A stretch of 9,665 nt of DNA from Calditrichota bacterium. GTDB taxonomy: Bacteria > Calditrichota > Calditrichia > RBG-13-44-9. The notes beneath the pieces are model-generated. The model saw nothing but the letters and a program-made list of their open reading frames with translations. It had not been told where the DNA came from and made no database searches. The stretch lies in the NCBI GenBank assembly GCA_016934605.1, contig JAFGSO010000499.1:1-9665 (forward strand), in the 5' to 3' direction. The position numbers and the translations under genes were made by a program. Below are positions 1 through 7,157 of the stretch, piece after piece (the first letter of the stretch is position 1; the number at the start of each line of letters is the position of its first letter).

Positions 1-5
1 ATAGC

Positions 6-32
6 CTCAGAGCACACAGAGAACACAGAGAC
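6..32. repeat. Three degenerate 9-bp tandem units (CACAGAGAA type)
   Basis: Three consecutive 9-bp units can be read: CTCAGAGCA (6-14), CACAGAGAA (15-23) and CACAGAGAC (24-32). The second and third differ only in the last base; the first is more diverged. The array lies in a non-coding stretch beyond the 3' end of the YfhO gene and may continue to the left of the window. From memory, purine-rich CACAGAGAA repeats of this kind occur between genes in several environmental bacterial lineages with no assigned function. The repetition is seen directly; any wider family membership is recollection. Confidence 0.6.
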
Positions 33-71
33 AAAGATCAATGTATGGTATAATGATGTGAATGTTTGTGA

Positions 72-86
72 ATTAACCAGGTTAAT
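72..86. repeat. Perfect 15-bp palindrome ATTAACC-A-GGTTAAT
   Basis: A perfect inverted repeat of 7-bp arms around a single A. The centre is too short to fold as an RNA hairpin, so if it is functional it would more likely be a dimeric protein-binding site than a terminator. It lies 86 bp beyond the stop of the YfhO gene in otherwise featureless AT-rich DNA, with no gene start nearby inside the window. A chance palindrome of this length in AT-rich DNA is possible. Confidence 0.3.
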
Positions 87-171
87 AGTCCTGTATTTTT
101 GTCCGAAAACCGGGATTTTTAATAGTATTTTATTATCCGTGATCATTTAGGGATGTACAAATCCATCATGA

Positions 172-2703
172 TTATTTTGATAATTTAAAACCTTTTATTT
201 TGTGCAATAATATTCTTCCCCATCGGTGATATCCTAATATCAGGATTAACAGATAAAGTAATATTATGCTTACCACTGAAATTCTTACACCGGCATAATA
301 AGACTTGGGTCTGAATGTGAGTTCTATTGTATGTTTGCCCTCCGGAACGACAACAGACTGCAGCAGATGGTTGGTTTTGTATATTCTGAGTTCATCCCTG
401 CCGTCCAGAACGGCTTTCCATCCGGGCGGATAGGTGATTTCGGAAATGACCAGAAGTGCGGGTTTATCTGAAAACGTTCTCAGCACAATCTTCTCCGGAG
501 TGAATTCCTGAATCTGCACAGAAGAGCTGTCCGGAAACAGAATTTCGCCTTGCGGTTCCTCTTCCAGAACAGCCATGGAATCCGGATTAAATTTCGGGTT
601 GTTCAGCATTTTCAGTCGTTCCACACCGTCGGAAATGATTTCATAATCATTAATAAAAAAGGCTCGTGGAGAAGATTCGTTAAACCGGTACCCATAAAAA
701 GACTTGTTTTCTACCTGAGCAATCGGATCAAGCCGGGGGTGCTGAACCTGTTGAGGCATAATCACATATTTTACATTCAACATCTTGAGAATATTCCAGT
801 TTATGGGAACTTGATCGTCCAAATAATGATAGAGACAGTTATCTACAATTTCCTGAATAACCTGCAGTTTAGCAGGTGAATAGCCTCCTATAGACTGATG
901 ATGATATACCCAGTGCACATCTGAAAAAAGCTGACCAAATGGAAAAACTCTTGATAATTCATCATCTTGAAGTATTTTCTGATCGATAGCATTTACCTGA
1001 TACTGAGATCTCTCGATGTTTTCGGTGTCAACGAATTTACTTTTCAGATAAGGGGAATTCAGAATTATAAAATCCATACAAATAAGAAAAAGAAATGCCA
1101 ATCCCAAATATCCGGGTTTAATCCATTTTTTTCTGAGTGAAAAAATGGTTCCTGCACCCAATAGCAGAAATATGAGACTCTGTAGGCTTGAATTGATCAA
1201 CAGTTCAAGACGGGCTTGCTTCAGCATGTTTACTGCCTGTTGCCCGTATCGCTGGATTTCCTCCGGGCGGCTGAGTGAAAATGTTGAGCCGAAAATGATG
1301 GGTATAATCAGCAAAAATGCAAAAAACCCGGTTATGAAATAAAATCTTTTCACTATTTCCCTCTGGTCAATATCTGTTCGAATCAGAAATGCCAGTCCGT
1401 ATGCGGCAAGAACAGAACAGTTAAACATGACCAGGGTCAGGATCATCACCGGAGCCCGGAACTTGTCAAAATAAGGGATATAGTAGAAGAAGGATTTGTA
1501 TAGCACCGGAAAATTTTTACCCAGGGACATAATTAATGCCAGAAGCGTGAGAAAGGTGAGGCTTTTTACCTCCCACTTTTCCCAGAAGAACACAATTCCG
1601 ATAAGTGCCAGAAAAATGATCAGAATACCGATATATTCGTAAGACTGTGTAAAGGGCATGGATCCCCAGTAGGCCGGGAATTCCCGGTTTTTCAGCTGAG
1701 GGACGGAATCGCCCGTGTATACTTCATTGGAAGTGCCTCCATGGAACTTGGGAATAATCAGATTCCAGAATTCTGAGACCGAGTAGGACCAGGAAGTAGC
1801 ATAATCGAAGCCGACTCCTTTACGTTCCTGCTGATTTTCTCCGGCTTCCTTCAGGGATATGGCATAACCTCCGCGGGTGGAGTAAGGAGTATATTCCCGG
1901 ATAGATAAAAATATCTGGGCTGCAATAATAAAGGCAAATAGCAAAGCCAGGACCGAGAGTCCTGTAAGGCGAAATACAGCCGTCCAGTTTTTTTCTCGAA
2001 TAAACCGGAAAAGGGGCGGAGTACCAAAAAACAGCAGCAGTAACAGGGTGTAGAATATTATCTGATAGTGCTGAGTGCGAAATTGAATGGCAAAAGCGAG
2101 AGAAAAGAGCACACTCGATAAGATTGTCCTTTCCCGGACCAGGTAGAGGAAGGTGAGCAGAACAAAAGGTATCCACATCAGTGCGCGAAATTTGGCAAAA
2201 TGTCCCACAATAATCAGTGCCTGGAAATGCGGCATCAGAACAAATGCCAGTCCGGCCATCATGGCTGCAACGGCCGGGAGCCCAAGCCAGATCACCAGCA
2301 GATAAATTCCGATAGCTCCGGTTAGAAAATACCACAGCCGCCAGTCTCCCAGAAAATCCAGTGAATTCAGCAGGTTATCGATTGACCAGGCTCTGGGAGC
2401 AAAGTGCTGATAAATGGGCATCCCCCCGAACATATAGGGATTCCAGAGAGGAAAGTGACCGGTTTTTTCTTCCCATTGGTTCAACTGGTTAGTCACTCCG
2501 ATATTGGAAATGAAATCACTTCCGTTTGGCTCCATTCCTTTAAAAATCATTGGCTGATAAAGGAAGGAAATTATTATGATAAGCACCAGCAGGTATCCAA
2601 AGAAAAAGCGGGGTTTTTCCAGGCGATTTAGCAGATCCGGTCCGGTCTGTTCTGATTTTTTTATTTTCTTCTTTTTTTCTACCCTTTTTTTATGCTTTGT
2701 CAT
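172..2703 (-). CDS. YfhO-family polytopic membrane protein
   Basis: A large integral membrane protein of 843 residues. A Lys-rich cytoplasmic N terminus (residues 1-20) precedes the first membrane helix at about 33-52. The following loop holds the motif NGSDF (60-64) and FPLWNPYMFGGMP (84-96), which is typical of the YfhO family. I count roughly a dozen hydrophobic segments in all, spread over about 33-560 plus a last one near the C terminus. Between them lies a soluble, probably beta-rich domain at about 640-800 on the outer face, followed by a basic tail. Family knowledge: YfhO proteins have a GT-C-like fold, and Gram-positive members are needed for sugar decoration of lipoteichoic acid; members in Gram-negative phyla are mostly uncharacterised. 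Asp63 in the first outer loop is where GT-C enzymes usually keep a catalytic acid (inference). The frame also allows a GTG one codon earlier, but ATG at 2703 has GAGG five bases upstream. The methyltransferase gene precedes it by 86 bp. The substrate cannot be read from the sequence. Confidence 0.85.
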   Translation of the reverse strand: MTKHKKRVEKKKKIKKSEQTGPDLLNRLEKPRFFFGYLLVLIIIISFLYQPMIFKGMEPNGSDFISNIGVTNQLNQWEEKTGHFPLWNPYMFGGMPIYQHFAPRAWSIDNLLNSLDFLGDWRLWYFLTGAIGIYLLVIWLGLPAVAAMMAGLAFVLMPHFQALIIVGHFAKFRALMWIPFVLLTFLYLVRERTILSSVLFSLAFAIQFRTQHYQIIFYTLLLLLFFGTPPLFRFIREKNWTAVFRLTGLSVLALLFAFIIAAQIFLSIREYTPYSTRGGYAISLKEAGENQQERKGVGFDYATSWSYSVSEFWNLIIPKFHGGTSNEVYTGDSVPQLKNREFPAYWGSMPFTQSYEYIGILIIFLALIGIVFFWEKWEVKSLTFLTLLALIMSLGKNFPVLYKSFFYYIPYFDKFRAPVMILTLVMFNCSVLAAYGLAFLIRTDIDQREIVKRFYFITGFFAFLLIIPIIFGSTFSLSRPEEIQRYGQQAVNMLKQARLELLINSSLQSLIFLLLGAGTIFSLRKKWIKPGYLGLAFLFLICMDFIILNSPYLKSKFVDTENIERSQYQVNAIDQKILQDDELSRVFPFGQLFSDVHWVYHHQSIGGYSPAKLQVIQEIVDNCLYHYLDDQVPINWNILKMLNVKYVIMPQQVQHPRLDPIAQVENKSFYGYRFNESSPRAFFINDYEIISDGVERLKMLNNPKFNPDSMAVLEEEPQGEILFPDSSSVQIQEFTPEKIVLRTFSDKPALLVISEITYPPGWKAVLDGRDELRIYKTNHLLQSVVVPEGKHTIELTFRPKSYYAGVRISVVSIILLYLLILILGYHRWGRILLHKIKGFKLSK

Positions 2704-2789
2704 CACTTCCTCATTTTTGATTTATTTGCTAATCTATAATTTATGCAAGAGCCGAAAAGAAATCCTCTGAAAAGATCAGATAATCATTT

Positions 2790-3710
2790 TTACTGATTTA
2801 TAAACACAGCAATATAAATAATACTCGAGGATTTTCTCGCATTGAGCATACTGACAATAGAAGAAATAGCGGCAACCACCCCTGCTTTTAATATCCCGGT
2901 GACCATGTGTCGCTTTCCTGCCTGTTGATATTCGAGTTGAGCGGAAAGGAGACAATTATACCATGCATCGAACATTAACCGATGAACAGATAAAATTTTT
3001 AAATTATACTGCTTCAGCAAATTTTCCATGTCGGATGGTGTGAAATGATACAGATGTCGCGGAGCATCATATGCTACCCAGTTTCTGCCATAGCTCCTGG
3101 CATCATAGCTCTCCCTATTTGGCAGGGCTAAGATCAAAAAACCATTTTGAGCCAGTTTGATAGTAATTTTTTCCAGCAAATCTTCTGTTGAGTGGATATG
3201 TTCCAGGACATGCCAGAGGGTAATAACATCCACTTTCTGGTCCAGATCAGCGAATTGTGTCAACAAGTTTAAATCGTATGACTTTGCTATTTCAGCTGCT
3301 TTTTCTGAAGGCTCGAATCCGTATGTTTCCCATTTCGAGTTTCTCATTTCCACCAGAAATTCGCCCGTTCCGCAACCGTAATCCAGAATCTTTCCGCGCG
3401 GCACTAATTTTTCAATCAGCCGCCGCTTGTATCTGTTATTGAATATTCTGATGAAGCGGTAAAGCCTTTCAGTAAGTGTTTTTGCCTGTTCCTGATGAGG
3501 CTGGTAATTTTCATCCTTATAATAAACCGCGATTTCATCTTCAGAGGGACGCGGAGAAAGATATACCAAGCCACAGTCGGCACACTTTACCACAGTAAAC
3601 TGCTCTGATAGAGAAAACCGGTTGGGGACAGTTAAAAATGGTATCTTACTTTCTGATCCGCAGATAAGGCAGGCAGGCGTTTCAGAAGTTAAAGATGATT
3701 TTTTCTCCAT
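2790..3710 (-). CDS. Class I SAM-dependent methyltransferase with N-terminal zinc-ribbon-like Cys motif
   Basis: A 306-residue cytosolic methyltransferase of the Methyltransf_23 type. Two CxxC pairs near the N terminus (CLIC at 14-17, CADC at 43-46) form a probable zinc ribbon. The Rossmann SAM-binding motif I, ILDYGCGTGEF, lies at 108-118, and the post-motif segment WHVLEHIHS at about 166-174. The C-terminal part has the usual ALPNRESYDARSYGRNW stretch followed by APRHLYHFTP. Family members often sit in surface-polysaccharide or secondary-metabolite loci and methylate sugars or small molecules; the substrate here is unknown. Being upstream of and co-directional with the YfhO gene suggests an envelope-glycan role (inference). 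Start choice: an ATG at 3755 would add 15 residues but has no Shine-Dalgarno, whereas ATG at 3710 has AAAGG five bases upstream, and the conserved part begins after it. The C terminus ends in a hydrophobic strand (SSSIIYIAVFINQ) normal for the fold. Confidence 0.82.
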   Translation of the reverse strand: MEKKSSLTSETPACLICGSESKIPFLTVPNRFSLSEQFTVVKCADCGLVYLSPRPSEDEIAVYYKDENYQPHQEQAKTLTERLYRFIRIFNNRYKRRLIEKLVPRGKILDYGCGTGEFLVEMRNSKWETYGFEPSEKAAEIAKSYDLNLLTQFADLDQKVDVITLWHVLEHIHSTEDLLEKITIKLAQNGFLILALPNRESYDARSYGRNWVAYDAPRHLYHFTPSDMENLLKQYNLKILSVHRLMFDAWYNCLLSAQLEYQQAGKRHMVTGILKAGVVAAISSIVSMLNARKSSSIIYIAVFINQ

Positions 3711-3768
3711 GACTACCTTTTCATCTTTCGGGTTCAACTTCTGAGTTCCAGCCAATTAAAAAAAAGAA

Positions 3769-3783
3769 ATTGACAAAATCAAT
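3769..3783. repeat. Inverted repeat ATTGA-N5-TCAAT over the cupin promoter -35 box
   Basis: Perfect 5-bp arms (ATTGA at 3769-3773, TCAAT at 3779-3783) flank CAAAA and overlap the TTGACA hexamer at 3770-3775. A dimeric regulator binding here would block the -35 element, so this is a candidate operator. It is short and AT-rich, so chance is a serious alternative. Its position between two divergent genes means it could affect both. Confidence 0.25.
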
Positions 3784-3798
3784 GCGTTTAATTATTTT
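3770..3798 (+). promoter_or_regulatory. Sigma70-like promoter for the cupin gene
   Basis: A consensus -35 TTGACA (3770-3775) is followed by a 17-bp spacer and a -10-like TATTTT (3793-3798, four of six matches to TATAAT). Transcription would begin near 3805, leaving a leader of about 27 nt that contains the strong ribosome-binding site. The element lies in the short region between divergent genes, where a promoter is expected. The weakness is the -10. A better-matching TAGAAT at 3813-3818 lacks a good -35. Confidence 0.55.
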
Positions 3799-3831
3799 AA
3801 TTTCAATCATATAGAATAAAAAGGAGGAATT

Positions 3832-4179
3832 ATGGCACAATACATTCGCTCATCCTGGCAAAAAACCGATAAAAAGGTTCTGGATCCAAAACTTACCCAG
3901 CAGGTTTTCTCAACCGGCAATATTATGCTGGTTCGTTATGTGTACGAACCCGGGCTTAATTTCCCTGAACATTCTCATCCGCAGGAGCAGGTTACCATGG
4001 TAGAAGAAGGTTCTCTCGAATTCGATATTGATGGTGAAAAGGTCATCCTGACAGAGGGCGATATTTGTGCAATTCCAGCCAATATTCCTCATTCTACCAG
4101 TGTGGGAAATGAGAGAGCCGTTGCTATCAGTATTTTCACTCCGGTAAGAGAGGATATCATCATTGAGCCGGAAGAATAA
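3832..4179 (+). CDS. Small single-domain cupin protein
   Basis: A 115-residue cytosolic beta-barrel protein of the Cupin_2 type. Cupin motif 1 is visible as G41-X5-H47-S-H49-X3-Q53-X6-G60, with Gln in place of the common Glu ligand; the HSHPQEQ form is frequent in metal-binding cupins. Motif 2 runs G76-X5-P82-X-N84-X2-H87. His47, His49, Gln53 and His87 would hold a divalent metal such as Fe, Mn, Zn or Ni. The length is normal for stand-alone cupins, and there is no signal peptide or fused DNA-binding domain. Function could be a small-molecule dioxygenase or isomerase, or a sensor; the sequence does not say which. The start is secure: AAGGAGG lies four bases before ATG. It has its own promoter, diverges from the methyltransferase gene, and ends in a hairpin shared with the 3' end of ansA. 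Confidence 0.88.
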   Translation: MAQYIRSSWQKTDKKVLDPKLTQQVFSTGNIMLVRYVYEPGLNFPEHSHPQEQVTMVEEGSLEFDIDGEKVILTEGDICAIPANIPHSTSVGNERAVAISIFTPVREDIIIEPEE

Positions 4180-4207
4180 CTTCTTCCATACATTTTCAAT
4201 TTATTTT
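4170..4207 (+). terminator. Hairpin and T-rich tail at the cupin 3' end
   Basis: GGAAGAA (4170-4176) and TTCTTCC (4181-4187) form a perfect 7-bp stem with a TAAC loop. The first three loop bases are the cupin stop codon. Downstream on the plus strand the sequence is T-rich, with a run of six T at 4202-4207, though about 14 bases separate stem and run. The stem has only three G-C pairs, so termination may be weak. Read on the minus strand (for ansA), the hairpin is followed by GGCTC with no T run, so it is poorly suited to work in both directions. Confidence 0.45.
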
Positions 4208-5200
4208 TTCTGAAATTTCCCCGGCGATAGGTTTTAAAAAATTATTTCTGATTTCATCCGGCTGTTGCGGATAAGTTCCCAGCAGATACATCAGCTTAAC
4301 AATTGCTGCAGTTGGTGTCATATCCGCCGCCGGGATACCGCCTGCATCGGATATCTTCCGACCACATTCATAAAGTTCCAGGTCGATATAACCATAAGCA
4401 CTTTGAGAACAGATCACTACTATTTTTCCAGCCTTTGTCATTGATTCTATCCAGGGAATGATAGAATTTTCCAGAATGGCCAGGTTTCCCACTCCCAGTG
4501 CTTCCACCACCACGGCCTCCAGGGAAGAATGAATAATAAAATCCAGAAAATCCGGATTCAGTCCCGGAAAAAAGCGAAAGCTGAAAACGCTGTTTTTAAA
4601 CCTGTCATGGAATATCAATTTATCACCACCGGAGAGAATATAATCCGAGAGTAGAATATCCAGACCCACCTCGGCAAGTTCCGGATAGTTGGGACTGGCA
4701 AATGCTTCATAACTGGTACTGGAAATTTTAACTGCCCGGTTTCCCCGGAACAGATAGGTACCGAAAAATATGGCTACTTCCGGAATATCATGAGTTGCCA
4801 GTTCAATGGAATTGATCAGGTTGCTTCTGGCGTCACTGCGTATAAGTGCCAGTGGACGTTGTGAGCCGGTGAGAATAACCGGCTTATTCAGTCCCTGCAG
4901 CATGAAGGATAACGCACAGGCCGTATACACCATGGCATCTGTTCCGTGAATAATAACAAATCCATCATAATTCGAATAATTTTTCTGAATGATATTACCC
5001 AACAGCTGCCAGTGATGCGGCTGGATATTGGCACTGTCCAGGTTAAATGCCACCTCAAAATCCACCTGTGCGATTTTTTCAATTTCGGGAAGATATCCGG
5101 TAATAAGGTTGCGTATATCAGCAGGAGCCAGAACGTGTGTTGGTTCAGCCGGCATCATGCCAAAGGTACCGCCGGTGTGGATAAGACAGATTTTTTTCAT
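4196..5200 (-). CDS. ansA: L-asparaginase, cytosolic type I
   Basis: Hydrolyses L-asparagine to aspartate and ammonia in the cytosol. The 334-residue length matches the type I (AnsA) family, and no signal peptide is present, unlike periplasmic type II enzymes. Both signatures are clear: HTGGTFG at 8-14 with nucleophile Thr12, and HGTDAM at 85-90 with Thr87 and Asp88. DSANI at 55-59 is the usual substrate-binding segment (the E. coli protein has DSSDM here), and Lys158 in RGNRAVK completes the second Thr-Lys-Asp triad. AFASPN follows at about 166-171. The C-terminal half keeps GVGN, ICSQSAYG and GGIPAADMTPTAAI, as in AnsA. The start is the only sensible one, with the usual MKKICLIHTGGT opening; the ribosome-binding site is weak. 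It lies 36 bp after the ABC transporter gene on the same strand, so they may be co-transcribed. Its 3' end converges on the cupin gene with a 16-bp gap. Confidence 0.92.
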   Translation of the reverse strand: MKKICLIHTGGTFGMMPAEPTHVLAPADIRNLITGYLPEIEKIAQVDFEVAFNLDSANIQPHHWQLLGNIIQKNYSNYDGFVIIHGTDAMVYTACALSFMLQGLNKPVILTGSQRPLALIRSDARSNLINSIELATHDIPEVAIFFGTYLFRGNRAVKISSTSYEAFASPNYPELAEVGLDILLSDYILSGGDKLIFHDRFKNSVFSFRFFPGLNPDFLDFIIHSSLEAVVVEALGVGNLAILENSIIPWIESMTKAGKIVVICSQSAYGYIDLELYECGRKISDAGGIPAADMTPTAAIVKLMYLLGTYPQQPDEIRNNFLKPIAGEISEKIN

Positions 5201-5236
5201 AAATTTACTCTATTCAAAAATTTATCGAACCTGACT

Positions 5237-6976
5237 TTATTCAACGTTCTCTATTTCCATTTCCAGTAACTGTTTCCGATGGATCTGGGCGTAAAGACCT
5301 TCTTGTTGAATGAGCTGTGAATGGTTCCCTTGCTGAGTAATTCGACCTTCCTGAAGAACCAGGATATGATCCGCATTCTGCAATGTACTGATCCGGTGGG
5401 AAATCAGAATGACTGTTTTATCGGGAAAAACCTGTTTGAGATTTTTAAGGATCCGCTCCTCTGTATAAGTATCAAGGGCAGAAAAGGCATCGTCAAGAAT
5501 CAAAATTCTTGGATTGGAAAGGATAGCCCGTGCGATAGATATTCGTTGTTTTTGACCACCGGATATATTAATTCCCCTCTCTCCCAGAAAAGAATCATAA
5601 CCCTCCGGAAATTCCTGAATTTCTTCATCGATAGCTGCAATTTTTGCCGCTTTGATGACTTCTTCCCTGGTGGCATCCGGCCGGGCAAAAGCAATGTTAT
5701 TATGGATGGTATCCGAGAAAAGAAAGGTATCCTGAGTCACATAACCGATCTGGCTCCTCAGGGACGAGAGCTGATATTCATTTATATCGAGATCGTCAAT
5801 AAACAGAACATCGTTATCCAGTGGATACAGATGGGAAATGAGGCGTACCAGAGTGGATTTACCGCTCCCGGTCTGCCCCAGCAGTCCAACGGTCAGTTTC
5901 GGCTCAATGATGAAATTAATGTCCTGCAGGACCGGACTTTCGTCATATGAAAAACTGAGATTTCGAAATTCAATTTTACCGCGGGATTTTTCGGGGAGCA
6001 GCAGGTAGGGGCCATCCCGGACATCGGACTCCGCATCCAGAATATAGCGGATTCGTTTCATGGAAGCGGTACCCTGCTGATAAAGACCGATTACCCAGCC
6101 CAGTGCAATGGATGGCCAGACCAGCATACCCAGATAAAGCATGAATGCCGTGAGTTCACCTATTGAGATAGACTGATCTATAACCAGTTTTCCCCCACCA
6201 AGTAATACCAGAAGGATTGCCAGACCGATGATGAAGCTCAGTGTGGGGTGAAAAGCCGCATACACCCGGGCGTAACTCAGGTTTTTATTGACATAATCTT
6301 CATTCAGAATCCGGAAACGCCCGATCTGGTTCTTTTCTCTCACAAATGCCTGGACAATGGAAATTCCGGAGAGATTTTCCTGCACAAAAGTGCTGATAAT
6401 GCCCAATTGAGTTTGAATTTTTTCATACCGTTTGTTTATAGCTTTTCCAAAACGGTTCACCAGCAGGGCCATTATCGGAAAGGGAACCAGGGCAATGCCG
6501 GTAAGTGCCGGGCTGATGCTGATCATCATCGGTATCACAAAGAGAAAAGCAACGATAGTGTTTACCGAATAGGCAATACCAGGGCCCAAAACAGCACGAA
6601 CGGCATTCATATCGTTTGTTGCCCGGCTCATAATATCGCCTGTAGACATCTGGTTGTAAAAACTGGCCGAAAGATTTTCCAGTTTCCAGAAGATATCATT
6701 CCGAAGATCGTTTTCAATTTCACGGGAAGCCACAATAATGGTGCGGCGCATCAGAAACATGAATAAACCCTGAACGAAGGATACTCCGATAATCATAAGC
6801 GCATAATTGCGAATCTGGGACATCTGGAAATTTTTTCCCACCAGGTCGATGGCACGCTGAACAATGCGCGGATTAATCACCCGGAAAATATTGGTGAGAA
6901 TAACAAATATAATCCCGGTGATAAATTTCCAGCGGTAGCGGAGCAGATAGTCTTTCAGGTAAATCAGAATACGGAT
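5237..6976 (-). CDS. ABC exporter half-transporter with Asp in Walker B (BmrC/YheI-like), probable ATC start
   Basis: A fused membrane and ATPase subunit of an ABC exporter in the inner membrane. With the start chosen here it has 579 residues, the normal half-transporter length. The six-helix domain occupies about 1-310. In the ATPase domain, Walker A GQTGSGKS is at 367-374, the Q-loop VTQDTFLF near 413-420 (Gln415), signature ISGGQKQR at 471-478, Walker B plus D-loop ILILDDAFSALD at 491-502, and the H-loop ISHRIST follows. The residue after the Walker B Asp is Asp, not the catalytic Glu. This is known for the degenerate-site subunit of heterodimeric exporters such as BmrC/YheI and TM287, so a partner with Glu is expected. 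No partner gene lies in this window. Substrate unknown (drugs or lipids in relatives). Start: no ATG, GTG or TTG lies near the family's usual N terminus; ATC at 6976 sits five bases after GGAGG. An in-frame ATG at 7159 would add 61 unconserved-looking residues. Confidence 0.85.
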   Translation of the reverse strand: MRILIYLKDYLLRYRWKFITGIIFVILTNIFRVINPRIVQRAIDLVGKNFQMSQIRNYALMIIGVSFVQGLFMFLMRRTIIVASREIENDLRNDIFWKLENLSASFYNQMSTGDIMSRATNDMNAVRAVLGPGIAYSVNTIVAFLFVIPMMISISPALTGIALVPFPIMALLVNRFGKAINKRYEKIQTQLGIISTFVQENLSGISIVQAFVREKNQIGRFRILNEDYVNKNLSYARVYAAFHPTLSFIIGLAILLVLLGGGKLVIDQSISIGELTAFMLYLGMLVWPSIALGWVIGLYQQGTASMKRIRYILDAESDVRDGPYLLLPEKSRGKIEFRNLSFSYDESPVLQDINFIIEPKLTVGLLGQTGSGKSTLVRLISHLYPLDNDVLFIDDLDINEYQLSSLRSQIGYVTQDTFLFSDTIHNNIAFARPDATREEVIKAAKIAAIDEEIQEFPEGYDSFLGERGINISGGQKQRISIARAILSNPRILILDDAFSALDTYTEERILKNLKQVFPDKTVILISHRISTLQNADHILVLQEGRITQQGNHSQLIQQEGLYAQIHRKQLLEMEIENVE

Positions 6977-6981
6977 AATAA

Positions 6982-6986
6982 CCTCC
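6982..6986 (-). promoter_or_regulatory. Shine-Dalgarno GGAGG that places the ABC transporter start at a non-AUG codon
   Basis: On the minus strand GGAGG is followed by TTATT and then ATC CGT ATT CTG, in frame with the ABC transporter. Five-base spacing favours ATC at 6976; ATT at 6979 would be only two bases away. The position fits where related half-transporters begin, about 10 residues before their first membrane helix. Initiation at ATT is known in a few bacterial genes such as infC, and ATC is rarer. A base error turning ATG into ATC would give the same picture. Confidence 0.5.
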
Positions 6987-7109
6987 GGACTGAAATTAAA
7001 TGTTAAATTTACAATAGAACAGCTAATAATAAAACAGAATTCAGGGAAAAGAATGTTGAAATTTTTTGGTACTTTTCTGCAGGTTTTGGGTTGAATGACA
7101 GGAAAAATC

Positions 7110-7138
7110 TTGCAAAATTTCAATAAGGTATCTATTTT
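7110..7138 (+). promoter_or_regulatory. Possible promoter for the glycerate kinase gene
   Basis: TTGCAA (7110-7115), a 17-bp spacer and TATTTT (7133-7138) match the layout and the same -10 variant seen before the cupin gene. Transcription would begin near 7145, leaving only about 13 nt before the chosen ATG and overlapping the ribosome-binding site, which is short. AT-rich intergenic DNA yields such matches by chance. Confidence 0.25.
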
Positions 7139-7157
7139 GAAAGAAAAGGGCTGGTTC

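Noticed and set aside
2720..2748. Possible promoter (TTGCAT-N17-ATAAAT, minus strand) before the YfhO gene
   Set aside because: Only three of six -10 bases match, and no other spacing improves it; read-through from the methyltransferase gene is equally plausible.
6248..6766. 172-codon plus-strand frame opposite the ABC transporter membrane domain
   Set aside because: It is a shadow of a clearly coding minus strand, with no start signal and no known motif.
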